Program-made: the position numbers and the translations under genes
In this document: positions 25,440-37,075 of the stretch, piece by piece
How the letters are laid out: each line of letters opens with the position of its first letter
Numbering within the stretch: position 1 is the first letter of the stretch
Assembly: GCF_016859285.1 (NCBI RefSeq)
Contig: NC_053418.1
Location: forward strand, 23,778,329 to 23,842,328
DNA: 64,000 nt
Reading direction: 5' to 3'
Origin: Xiphias gladius
Taxonomy: Eukaryota > Chordata > Actinopteri > Istiophoriformes > Xiphiidae
The notes under the pieces: model-generated
The model's database searches: none
What the model was told of the DNA's origin: nothing
The model's input: the letters and a program-made list of their open reading frames with translations, nothing else

Positions 25440-28400
25440 GTAAGAGAGACTCAGCTTGTTCTTTTGTGTGGTGTCATACAGATATGATTGTTCCATATTG
25501 ACAGTTAGCAAAAGTTACAGCAGTGCTCAGGATTACTGGCTGGGTTCTCTTAAATTTTTGGGAACTGCAGGAAAAAGTTTCTGTAATTAAGGGGGAAAAA
25601 ATACTTTCCAAACATGACTACATCTCTTATGTACTTGTGAGTCCAACATCATTTCACACAGTTTCATTTTGAGTTTGATAAAGGGATGGAAGATTTAGTA
25701 ATATTTCCTACCACAGTATCTCCATAGTACATAGAAAATCTAGATAGAAATGATGGCTGCAAAAAAATATTATTGTCATTATCGATTAGTATGCAGACTC
25801 TTTTCCTTGATTAATCATTCTTTTCTACAAAATGCCCATCATAACTTCCCAAAGCCCACTGTGACTTATTCAAATTGCTTTTTTTATCCAACCAACGGCT
25901 CAAAACCCATATTCAGTTTACTATATATGACAAAGAAAAGCAGCAAATCCAAATGTTTTGCATTTTTTCTTGAAAAATTAATAGATTAACAAAATTGTTA
26001 TTGATTAATTTTCCTGTCAATTGACTAATTGATTAATCAGCCAATTGTGTCAACTCTACTAAAAATCTCAAATAAATGAAAAAACACTATAGATGTTACT
26101 ACTTACAAATTTATCAATAATCAATAACATAGTAAGTTTGGTAGGAAAGATATTTTTTACATGCATAAATAAATGCACTGAACTCTGAGCTGTTATGCTG
26201 AATTTAGCGCTGCACAACGATAATATTGTAACGAGTTTAAGGATTTAATGTCTTTAGAAGACAGCAGCTCTAATTATTAACATTGTACTCCAGTCAGCAA
26301 CAAATTATATATATGTTTCTTCAAACAGTAGTTTCAAATGTTCATTTTCACCATTAATTGTTTTTTTTCTACTTTCACATATGTTTACTGATAGTGCTAA
26401 ATGCTGCAATGCTTTCCTATAGTGTAAACAAAAACTGCTGTCCTACTACAACAAAAAATATTTTCAGCACATATGGAAACAAACATGCTGAGAGTATAAA
26501 TATAGTTTAAAATCAAATATGAATAATAAGAAAATTATAAACAGAATTATAAATAGTGTTTTCTAAGGGATTGGTCCTCAAACTTTCTTAATGCCTCTCA
26601 GACTGAAAAATACATGCAACTCCTGTGAGCACTATTTCTTTGACATTTTATTTTTTTGGCCTTATACTGAACTGAGACCAGTGCCCCCCTTAACAGATCA
26701 TTCTGTTGCTCGTTTGTTTATTCATGATATCTTCTGTGTTGCCCAGTTTCAGTATTTGTTTAGGAGTACTTGCTGCTGTAGTAGTCTGACATCCACATTT
26801 GTTAAGTGGATGAAAGCATGTGTTGCTGTTTCTGTGGTGGTAAGCAGCAGGGCAGTTGGACTGCGTGACCCCTCTGGAATATAGTATTGATCTAAATTCA
26901 TCCTGAGTTACTACAAAAATCAATTCTGTTAATGTTAATATGTCAGGGCAAGCTGCACTTTGTAGGTCCTCATCAAAATATGACTTTACAGGCTGACTGA
27001 ACAGAAAGGAAACAAAATGAAAATAGAGGAGATTCGCTAATACTGAGGTTTTTTTTTTTGTTTGTTTGTTTTTTCTTAGAGAGAGCACATGTATACATAG
27101 ATAAGAAAGACGCCCTTCAAGCTGTAAAGATGATGAAGGGAGCCCGCTTCAAAGCCTTTCTCAACCGTGATGATGCTGAGAAGTTTGCCAAGGGGATGTG
27201 CGACTATTTCCCCTCTCCCAACAAATCTACACCCTGTGTATCTCCCGTGAAACCAGGCCTGGTCATTAGTAAAGGTAAGTAGATAAGATGTGTGAGACTT
27301 TTCTATAGAAAGGGCCATAAGCAGTATCGTTTGTTATATATTTTATTAGAAATTCAGCCTAGGTTTCACCAAGGTTTGACAGAGATCTTTTGGGCCATGC
27401 AGTAATTTTTTTCTTCTTTCTTTGAGTCTTTTTGCTGCCTTTGATGTAAGTGTGATCTTTAAGCTAATCATTGTGATTTCCAAAATGTCTGTATAGTTGT
27501 CAGATGCATCATTCGTCCAAGTTTTGTCAAAGTCAGAGCTGCTGTAGCTGAGATATCATGTGACACAAAAAGATGCAGAGAAATCTATAACCCCTGCAAC
27601 AGTTTGACCATGGAGCACACCAGCCTTGAATAATATTTGGAGTTTTCAACAGCAGTGCCCATCCTTCACTCTCTTCTCCCTCTCCATGCTAGACAACATG
27701 GAGGTCGATACGATCAACCGGGAGCGGGCCAACAGTTTCAAGAGCCCACGCACCCAGGACCTGACCGCCAAACTGCGGAAAGCTGTGGAGAAGGGCGACG
27801 AGGTGACCTTCAGCGAGCTGATCTGGAGCAACCCGCGCTATCTCATTGGCTCAGGGGATAATCCCACTATTGTACAGGTGAGGACATTAAGTTAATTTCT
27901 CTGTGTACTACCAGTTTTCCTGAAGAATAAATAAAACCTGTAGTTAAATTAAGATGCAGCATTGTTTGAGTTTGCTGTAGTAGAACTGTTGTAGATTCTT
28001 GCGCTCTGTGAAACTTTTGCTATTAATAGAGATGCGTATCTTGACTTGACTGTTGTCATTTGTTGATACATAAACGTCTTTTCCACAACAGCGCCAACCT
28101 TTCAGCTAATGCCTTTATCAAGCATACATTTCCGAGATGAAGACAGAAATATCACCTGGTGCATTTTAAAAATATCTTAATTTTTTGAAATAATAGTAGT
28201 GTCACTTATTGCTAAGACTCCTCAGTGTAAACTCTAGATTTTTGGAGATAAATAAAAAAATTAAAAAAAAAAAAACATTTAATGTGCATAGGAGTGAAGA
28301 CGAATGATGCAGATAATGTAACTGTTTGGTTGACTGTAATGCTGGCTGATTATTCAAGACTTAACAGAATGTCTGTTTTCTTGGTGTCATCAGCCGCAAC

Positions 28401-28468
28401 ATTAAAACCAGTTAGCGGTTTCCTTTTTATATGTGTGTACGTGTATATGTATGTGTGTATATGTATGT

Positions 28469-28521
<53 letters not shown>

Positions 28522-31500
28522 TGTGTATATGTGTGGGTGTGTGTGTATGTATATATGTATGTATATGTGTGTGTATGTGTGTGTGTGTATATATATGAAT
28601 GTATATTTGTGTTTATATGTGTATGTATATGTGTGTGTACGTCTGGGTATGTGTGTGTGTGTGTGTGTGCGTGTGTGTGCGCGCGTGTATGTATGTGTAT
28701 GTATATGTGTGTGTGTGGGTATGTGTGTGTGTGTGTGTGTGTGCGCGTGTGTGTATATGTATATGTGTGTACGGCTGTGTGTGTATGGATGGAACTGTAA
28801 AAAATTTTGCAGAAACTGGATCAGTTGTATCCAAATCATGATCAGAAAGACCAAAAAATACGTCGCATCAGAAATCAATAAATCAACCTTAGTTTCCTGA
28901 GAGTTAGAAAATAAGCTGCATCACAGATACAAAATTTGCTGAGTAAAGAAAGCAGAGAGTAGTGGTCTCAGAGGATGAGTAACAGTTTCTAAACCACTTA
29001 TCAGGAGGGGAAAGTCCAAACGCTTGGGATGGGCTAAGAAATACCAGTATTTCACAGTGAATGACTGAAAAAAAATTTACCGGTAAATCCAAGTTTGAGA
29101 TTTATAGCAGTAACAGAAGGGTGTATGTGAGGAGACGAACAGGAGAAAGAATGGATCCGCAGTGTAGCAAACCGACGGTGAACATGCTGGTGGGAATATT
29201 CTAGTCTGGGGGTGTTTTGCCTACTCTGGAGTTGGACACCTGCCCCAAATTGACATTAAAACCGGAAAATGGATTGAATGTAGTGACTGGCTGGTGTAAA
29301 TACCAACCATTGTTTTTTAAGCCCTTGTCATTATAAAATAAAATAATGGTGGGTGGTAAATCCCCAAGTTCAGCAGGTGAAGTTAAGGTCAGATCCTGCT
29401 TTTGGACAAAATTAAGCATCTTTTCCTGTTGACAGGAGATTAAAGAGGATTATGTCTTTATCCATACAGTTGTTGCACTGTTTTGTCTGCTTAGGAGGGC
29501 TGTCGGTACAACGTCATGCACGTGGCGGCCAAGGAGAACCAGGCGGGAATTGCCCAGCTGCTGCTGGACACCTTAGAGAACCCAGAGTTCATGCGCCTCA
29601 TGTACCCAGACGACCAGGAAATCATGCTGCAGAAACGTATCCGCTACATTGTAGATCTTTACCTCAATACTCCAGATAAGGCTGTGAGTACTTTTACCAT
29701 ACCAGCTAAACCAGATTAGATTAGATTCTTTCCAAAAGTAGTTAATGGGCTGTGTTCAAATTGTATTTTGCTCTGTTTATTTGTTTCCAGGGGTTTGAAA
29801 CACCACTGCACTTTGCCTGTAAATTTGGGTGCCCCGATGTGGTCAATGTTCTGTGCTCGCATCCTGACATCGATAAGAACTGCAAGAACAAGGATGGCCA
29901 GAAACCTTGTGATGTAAGGCGGTTTATTTTTAACCCTTATTTAACATAACATGCACGCTGAGTAAGAAAACCTTCAGCGTAGCCTGGGTTGTCATTGCTG
30001 GGGGTTAATGCACAGAACGTATTCATGAATGTGTGCACATACAAGAGCTGTGTGGCGGCTACTCAGCCTTGCACAGTACTGCTGAACACTGAAATCCTGG
30101 CAGTAGATGCTGAGGCAGATACAGTTATGCTCACTCAGGTTTTGAAGATGTCACCTTTTTAGGTTGCTTTTCAAATCTTTGGCAGCAGTCACTCAGTGCG
30201 CATTGTAAGCTAAACTTAAATGAGCAAATTCTTTCATCAGTTGATTCAGCAACAGCTGAATCAACTGATGATTCAGCAACAGCTGTATGTCTGAACACGC
30301 ATCATAAACTGTATTTTTTTTTTCCTTTCCATAGCTTATTTGTAGCAGAAAAAATAAAACCCAAGAAGTGAAGCAGAAGATAAGTGACTATTTGGAGGGT
30401 AAGGACACACTCATTTCTTAGAACACATTTTTGTTCCTATGTTGTTCCTGTTTCCTGAATGACACAGTCAAGTGTCATTTAGTGTACATGCACTCAGAGC
30501 ATCATGGTTGAATAAACACAGCATATATAAACAGCATATATGGTTTTCATTTAGATGTGCCAACTAATGTATTTTTTCATTATTGTTTATTTTTATGTAT
30601 GTATCTATCTTTTAATCTTTTCTGTTTGCTAGCCATGTTGGCTGGTAGTTGGATTTTTGGCTAAAAGCATCAGTAGCAGGTTGAGGTTCTTTGGGCTGTT
30701 GTCATGGGCTTAGTTTGCGTCCCTGAGTGTGGCTGGTTGTGCATACTATTGAAGGAAGTACTGACAAGTTTGCATTGCAGATCACTTCACAGCTGTAGCT
30801 GTGTGACTTTGTGTTCAGTCCCCTGAGCGCCAGTCTAAGTGTGAAAAAAGAAAGAAGTTGGATGAATCGGACAATTGCAGCATAAGACTGGTACTGTGCT
30901 GAATTTAATGTATGAGCATGGCCTTTGGAATGAAGTTCTGCATACTGGTATATCTCAAGTCACTGTCCTGTGCACAGACTGACAGCAGCATATGCAACAG
31001 ACATTTGAGAGCACATCAAATTAGATTTTGTTTTGAAGTAGACTGCCAGCTTGAGGTTTGACTCCCACTGGTGTGGTAATTGTCCTGTAAAGTGCTGTGA
31101 ATAAAAGTCGTGTCCATCAAACAGTGTTACCTAACATTTGAAATGTCTTTTGCCTCACAGACCGCTGCTATATCCCTTTGTTGAGGGCAACCGACAACAC
31201 CTCCCAACCCATCATTGGTGCTCCGTGGTCACCTGACTCCTCAGAAAGTCTGTCGCTGATCCATCGGCACACAAGAAGCCCCATGGATCCACTGATGACT
31301 GTCACAGCCTTTGCTGGTCCACTGAGCCCATCTAAAGCAAGTTCATTACCTAAACACTCATTGCTCTCTGTGTATTTAAGCAAATCTCGTCATAAAGTCG
31401 TGAAGTTTAGAGATCAAAACAGGTTTCATATGCATCGTTTGAAACATGCCGCGGCTAGAAAGTATAACATTCTCCTGTAGGCAGACGACTTTCGTCGGTC

Positions 31501-34500
31501 CTGGAAGACGCCACCCAGGGACAGAGCCAACCTTTTCCACCACCTGCTCAAGTCTGATCCTGACCGTGGGGCAGAGAGAGTTGGCAGGTCAGTCAAAAAT
31601 AGTAACCTCACTACCTGTTATGGGATTTGTACATTTCTGCCTGCCTGCTTCTCGAGTATTGAGAGGTAAATTAAACAACATTAAAGATTGCAGAGATATT
31701 ATGATACAACTGAATGGTGATACTACTGGGCTCAATGCTGTTGATTGTGATACATGAAGAGAAAATGCTGGAGCAAAATATTTTTTTGCACGAGCAGGGT
31801 AAACATGTCTTTGGGAATTATGAACAACTCGGGCCATATGTAATACACCATGGGTTCAAATCTGGTTCATCCTTTTGTTCCATGTCACGCCCACTAAATT
31901 TCCCATAATTCCTTCTTCACTATATTCAATTGAGCAGCAAAATTAATCTCAGAGAATAAAGAAGATTTTGCATTAAACATGTATTGAAAGCATCAAATTA
32001 CTACTGGAAGAGACTCAAAAGCTCTTGAATTTGTTGTTCGGATGTGTGTCTGCGGTATTATGAACAGTGTTAAATAGTTTGTTCAGCGTAAGAAATGATT
32101 TCATATTAAATTAAAAAACTGATAAATGGTCCACTGCCACTGTGACAGCAATGTATTCTCAGACATACAGTAATTTAGTAAAATTAGTCAGTCAGTAAAA
32201 TGTAGGTTCATGCTCCAGCAAACTAGGAGACACCAGTATTTTTGACTAATAAATACATAGATATGGCTCAAGTGATAAGTGGTCCTCTATCTACAGAGAC
32301 CTGGCTCATGAGATGGGCCACCCGTGGGCTGAGTACTGGGACTTCCTGGACAGTTTTGTGGATCTATCATCGACTGAAGGCCTCAGAAAGCTGGAGGAGT
32401 ACCTGAGCAAGAAGGATTTCAGCCTGCGGACTCACGAGGAGGCTGGGGAGAACGAGACCAGCAACAGGTTCAAAAGCCCCTCCCCAGGTATGCTCACCTA
32501 CTCTGTATCAGGGAAGCTGCAAGTCCTGAAAAAAGTATGAATTGCGGAAATTAGAAACTGTCTCTGCACATTCCAGACCATCCTCCCTGACTGAATGTGT
32601 TAATCTGCATGGTAGTGGATGTTCTCAGCTAAAGCCTTTTGTTAGATATGAAGCAGACAAAGCATTTTGCAAAGCTACATAATCTGCTGCCAGGAAGAAT
32701 TGTATGATGAAATTACACTGTAATAATGACTAGTTACTGGCCTGTTTTGGTGTTCCATCGTCCCTGGTTGCAGGCAAACCCAAAAAGTTCTGCAACTCCA
32801 TCTCTGTTGGTGCCTTCCTGGACGAGGGTGATGACATCAGCCTTGAGGAGATGAAGAACCGGCAGAACGCAGCACTCACCAGCATCACCTCCTCTGCTGC
32901 ATCCAAGGATGGCCTGAAGGGAGCAGTGGGCGGCCGTGAATTTCACATCCTGCCCATTGCGCTGCACCACCGCGGGGCCGACCTGATCGAGACAGCGGCC
33001 GAGCAGGACCTGCTGTGCTGCTGTGATGACGGCCTCTTGTCACCCGGTGTCGTCTGCAAAAATGGGGTGTGCTCTTCCTCCAGAGATAGGACTCACAATG
33101 GAGACAAGGTGTCCCCTCGCACCTCCCCTTCCTCCTCCTGTCTGCTGTCGCCCATCTCCAACCTAATGGTGGAGTTTGAGCGCATGTCACTGCAAGAACC
33201 ACTGGACAGCCCCACCAGCTGCAGGGAGAGGAGGAGCAGTGGCGGGAGCCGGCACAGGGACGTCCGGGACTCCTACAGCTCTTCCTCAGCCACAGACCTG
33301 AGCTCCGGGCTGAACCGCCTGTCTCTTGGTCACAGCAGTCAGGAGGGCGAGGCCTTGGAAGGTCCAAGCTGGCGAACAGAGGGAGGGGAGACAGAGGAGA
33401 GGCGCAGCAGCGGCAGCTCTGAGGAGTACTTTGAAGCAGAGGAGAGCCTAGAGGTGCTTGGCAGGACTAGGGGGTCAGTAACAGGGGGGCGCAACTTCTG
33501 TGCTAGGTCCAAGTCATGGGACCACGGGGGGAGGGACCTGAGCAGCTCAGGATCCTCTGGGTCTTCCTATAAGTCCTTAGATAACTCCCATGAGTTCCTA
33601 CCCAGGACTCCACCGCACATTAGAAGAGGACTTTTCATCGACGGGTGAGTCACCCTTGTTTCTCTGCAGAGGGCATCATAGATATAGGTGGAAGTTATAA
33701 ACAGACCAACTTTAGAAAATGCCTCTTATAATGTTTCCCCAGATGATGTGTTAGTATTTTTAGACAGATATTGTAATTATTGATGATTAGCTAACCTTGT
33801 CTGAGAAACATCACAGGCAGCCAGTTACAAAATAGTTTCATAATCTCCAACTTACAAGTTACAATGACAGTGAGTAGATACCTGCACGTGTAATTGATTT
33901 TTTCCATGTTTTCACAGGGATTCACCAACAAAGTTGGACAAAGAGGTCTTGAACGCGATAGACGACTTAGACGTCGATCCCCAAAAGTATCCCAGCATTC
34001 ATAGGTGGAAGAGCACAATGACATGGTACTCTGCATCAGACATGCAGAGGTTAGTAAATTAAAAGCTAAAATACTTTAATAAATATTAAGTGTGTGGGGA
34101 ACCAAGAAAGGTTTGGAAACAGAATTGAAACTCCAGAGCTGTCCCATTAAAGGCCAGGCTACAGAAATTAGGCCACATAAGGGCAGAGTGACTGCTCAGT
34201 ATTTGATTCATTTGTAAAAGTGCCACTTCTGATAGATTGTAATACTCCTCTACATGACTGAAATAATGGTCATATATTTTACAAAAAAGATGATGGTTAG
34301 TACAAAAGAAAATCAACAGATGTCTAGTGCAGAGAGGGTTTTTCAGCTTTTTTTGCAACTAAAAAGTTTTGTGATTACAGTCACAAGACATTTTAGGAAT
34401 TAGTACTGAGGTGAAATGCCAGTGGGTGCAGTGTTTTGTTCCAGGGAATAAGTAAAGGACAATTATGAAAGGCTTAGCGCTCTGGACTGTGGGCATTTTG

Positions 34501-34815
34501 TGCTATGAGACGGTAAATCTGAACTAATTTCGATTTCAGTATTATTAGCAAAGCAACAATATTGTAATTGTAACCACTGACTGGTGTTGATGTGTGTCGT
34601 CTAGCTGGCCCAGCCCTGCGGTGGTAAAACCACGACTCAGGATGCCGCATCAGACTCCCGGCTCCCCGGTCAGCGGCCTGATGTCTCCCACTGGTCGCTT
34701 CAGTCCCGCCCGGCACGCTGCCTCACCAGACTTCAGCCCAAGTCGTTACAGCCCTGCCAATGCTAGCTACATCCAGCGCATCCGCCTCAAGCACTTGAAC
34801 GAGCAACCAATCTAA
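24938..34815 (+). CDS. ankle2: ankyrin repeat and LEM domain-containing protein 2 (LEM4), complete CDS in 12 exons
   Basis: Coding exons: 24938-25439, 27080-27274, 27693-27877, 29495-29683, 29791-29913, 30335-30398, 31161-31336, 31481-31587, 32297-32487, 32774-33644, 33918-34049, 34605-34815. They total 2,946 nt in frame: 981 residues, against 938 in human. The order is LEM domain (about 9-47), a Caulimovirus VI/RNase H1-N-like module (about 171-206), ANKLE2 core ([28 protein letters not shown]), two ankyrin repeats (about 295-395), a conserved block ([13 protein letters not shown]) and a Ser-rich tail ending near [16 protein letters not shown]2 controls BAF dephosphorylation through PP2A and VRK1 during nuclear envelope reassembly. 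Its start lies 6 nt after an in-frame TGA, so the human-type N-terminal membrane segment is not encoded in this transcript. Confidence 0.95.
25440..27079 (+). other. ANKLE2 intron 1
   Basis: An AT-rich intron of 1.64 kb. It contains the GATTAATC-type repeat listed separately and otherwise shows no exon-like reading frame. Confidence 0.7.
25770..26060. repeat. teleost interspersed repeat with GATTAATC-rich ends
   Basis: The block starts near TTATCGATTAGTATGCAG and ends in overlapping GATTAATT, GACTAATTGATTAATCAG words followed by CAACTCTAC. The interior carries AATGCCCATCATAACTTCCC and CAGTTTACTATATATGACAA. I recognise this arrangement as a repeat very common in percomorph genomes, ending in ATCGATTAATCG-like termini. 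This copy is diverged. Confidence 0.6.
27080..27274 (+). CDS. ankle2: ANKLE2 exon 2: Caulimovirus VI/RNase H1-N-like module
   Basis: Residues about 168-232. [20 protein letters not shown] followed by [16 protein letters not shown] matches the human block. The module is named for its similarity to the N-terminal nucleic-acid-binding domain of RNase H1. It joins exon 1 in phase 1 (N-E-R), as in human ARNER. Confidence 0.92.
28430..28790. repeat. long compound (GT)n/(TATG)n microsatellite
   Basis: About 360 nt of almost strictly alternating purine-pyrimidine sequence: TGTG runs, TATGTGTA runs and short GCGCG interruptions. It lies in the ANKLE2 intron 27,878-29,494. The long open frames on both strands here (Val/Cys/Tyr on one, His/Thr on the other) are artefacts of the repeat. 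Confidence 0.95.
29495..29913 (+). CDS. ankle2: ANKLE2 ankyrin-repeat exons 4 and 5
   Basis: Exons 29,495-29,683 and 29,791-29,913 are split by a 107-nt intron. The first encodes an ankyrin-like unit ([20 protein letters not shown]) and the conserved [15 protein letters not shown]. The second opens [13 protein letters not shown] and continues [14 protein letters not shown], a good second ankyrin repeat. Human ANKLE2 has the same two-repeat layout. Confidence 0.93.
30235..30285. repeat. perfect 16-bp inverted repeat with 4-nt loop, plus direct repeat
   Basis: The arm CATCAGTTGATTCAGC (30,235-30,250) and its exact complement at 30,255-30,270 flank AACA. The next 15 nt (30,271-30,285) repeat ATTCAGCAACAGCTG from the hairpin loop region directly. 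It ends 50 nt before ANKLE2 exon 6. Confidence 0.9.
32774..33644 (+). CDS. ankle2: ANKLE2 exon 10: long Ser-rich region
   Basis: At 871 nt this is the largest exon of the gene (residues about 578-867). It opens with the conserved [20 protein letters not shown] and NRQNAA, then becomes low-complexity, rich in Ser, Arg and Glu. [15 protein letters not shown] is a second recognisable island (human DLTVEFDKLNLQ). The rest diverges and accounts for much of the extra length over human. Confidence 0.88.
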
Positions 34816-36610
34816 CTGTCCACTCCTCCCTCCGCTTCCTACCACTGCAGCCATACCCTCTCCAAATCCTAACCCCACCCTTCCCTCCCTACTACAAACC
34901 CAGCTGCACCAAGGTGGTTACACCAGAGCTCAGAAACCACATACCTAACAGAAATATGCACAAGTGTCTGGAAGATTTGTATTAATGATGTATGGTACTA
35001 CTCCTATGTAATACAGGAATTCTCATCACGGGTTGTGATGTACACTCAAGACTTCAAAAAGGAAAAAAAGAAACCTTGATGATTTATGTACTGTATGGGT
35101 GTGGACCATGTTGAATTAACAGTAATGTTATTTGTGGCAAGTGTGAAGCACCTGTAGTCGACTTTTTTGAATATCGTGAATTCAAGCCGCACTCCCCAAA
35201 GTTAGTTGGTCAATAAAACCTTAGTGTGGAATCCTCAACAGGATTCTGTCACTGAAGATGTTCTTAAAAAAAAAAAAAGTAAAATGTCAATATTTTAAAA
35301 ATTATTTTTTGTATGTTGGTCAGTAGCACAAAATTTAAATGTTTTTATTAATGGTGTTAAAACCGACTGCCATTTCCTATGTTTTTCCTCAGTTCAGGAA
35401 TTGCCTTAATTTTCTGAAGTGATGGACCAGTTCTCTGTCAGTTTGCGTTGGTCACAGATGATTATGGCAAACATGGGAAAAACTGATAAGACTGAGATCT
35501 TCCATGTTTTCATTTTGTTCTTCAATAAATGCATACATTTTCTATCTTTTCTCGGTGGTTCCATGACATGTCTTGACTTTTCCTTTCAGCCACTAACGTC
35601 GGCCTTAGACTGTGCAATTTTTATTTTTCATTTTTTCTCTGAAATATCTGTCAATCACAAGCATCTCCCACAGTGTACAAATGACAAAACAAAACACACC
35701 CATCAGTATAGTATATTTTCCAATTTGCCTTGTCTGGGCTAAACCTTAAAATTGCTCAGTCTGAGACCACCTCAAAGCTGTATTAAGCAATTTTTAACCA
35801 CTACGGGGCAGAAAGACTCCAAAACTAACTCAACAGCAACAAAACCCTGATACGTTTCATAGTTTACTATTGCCTATTGTGGCCATCTTGATAACAAAGA
35901 ACTGCCTTAAGCTTACAGAGAACAATCCTGATTAGCTGAGAGCTGCACAGAGCTGGATTTTGATTCCCAGTGGGGTACTCGCAACCCTTTTCACATCACA
36001 AATTGTAATTTGATTCAGTGTTAATTTCAAAATTAGCGCTAACTAGAGCTTTAATGCCCAAAGGTACTTGTCATGAATCTCAAGTTAGCTGACAGTAAAC
36101 TCATGTACACATGGCAGATTCCTGCAGTTCTCCACATGTAAGTCTAATGATGGAATGTGAGTGTAAAAACCTGCTGTGTCCTACTGATTTGTAACTTAGG
36201 GATAAATTCACTGCTGTATGAGGGCTTATCGGCTACATCTAGGACAAAAAAAGCCAATCAATCATTTTAAATATTCAGATTGCCACTCTACTTAGGTTGA
36301 GAGAAACAAGTGTTCTGAATGTACATTTTTTTTGTGAACTAAACCTTTATCTGAGAGCACAAACTACTTCACTGAGAAGATTGTATTGTCATCCTTGTGC
36401 TCTCAGGTGACAACAGATTGAATTCTGGTCGCTGAATGTTTATGAATGTGGAACTTTGCAAAAATGCACCTAAACAACTTAAAACATGCTTCTTGTGCTT
36501 TTAGCATTCTGTGCTTTATTAAAAAATTAACTTTAATGGTGAATTCTCTTTCTGTATGTCTAGATCTCATTTGCTTTCAAATAAATCAATAAATCATCAC
36601 TCCTACTTTA
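34816..36610 (+). other. ankle2: ANKLE2 3' UTR with proximal and distal poly(A) signals
   Basis: The stop codon is TAA at 34,813-34,815. AATAAA occurs at 35,212-35,217 and again, twice in tandem, at 36,580-36,585 and 36,588-36,593, with GT-rich text after the distal pair. Short (about 400 nt) and long (about 1.8 kb) UTR forms are plausible. The stretch from about 35,766 to 36,000 (a GGGGCAGAAAGACTCCAAAA region) looks like a diverged interspersed repeat. Confidence 0.6.
36580..36593 (+). terminator. ANKLE2 distal tandem poly(A) signals
   Basis: Two AATAAA hexamers sit 8 nt apart, followed within 40 nt by TGTGTCTATGTGC, a GT-rich downstream element. Cleavage would fall near 36,605-36,615. Confidence 0.6.
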
Positions 36611-36699
36611 CTGACAATGTGTCTATGTGCTTTTATTTCTGTGGCAGTAACAACAGCAAGAAAGGAAACGTGACAGAAACGGAGGCATTCATAATTGTA

Positions 36700-37075
36700 C
36701 TTTATTACAGCTGCACCATATACACATAATCCTCACTTCAGCATACTGTAATGACATGTAAAGCTAACAGCAGGACTTGCATTTACAACAGCTATACAAA
36801 TACAACTTTTTTTGGTTTACAAATCAGTCGCTTGTGTAAAAATCCTCAGTTACATTCAGGAGGAGTTGCTATGTAGCTGTTAATCACTTCTGCTGGCTTT
36901 GGATGGCACACAAGTAATCACAACACCACCACCACCACCACAGAGTCTCTTGTTGCACGATGGTAGTTCAATTACAAAATAATAACATGAAAAGTAACTT
37001 TCAAGACACTTAAGGAGAAAACTGACCGTTGCCCCTGCGGCCAACCGAGTCCCAGAAACTTGCGGTGCGGGGCCT
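36700..37075 (-). other. pgam5: PGAM5 3' UTR
   Basis: Non-coding sequence between the PGAM5 stop (37,076-37,078) and the AATAAA read on the minus strand. A short (ACC)n tract lies at 36,925-36,941. Confidence 0.6.
36701..36706 (-). terminator. PGAM5 poly(A) signal
   Basis: TTTATT on the plus strand reads AATAAA on the minus strand, 370 nt after the PGAM5 stop. Cleavage would fall near 36,680-36,690, which leaves only some 70-80 nt to the distal ANKLE2 end. Confidence 0.6.

Noticed and set aside
28282-28900. Long open frames on both strands (Val/Cys/Tyr-rich and His/Thr-rich)
   Set aside because: They are translations of the GT/TATG microsatellite and lack any complex sequence.
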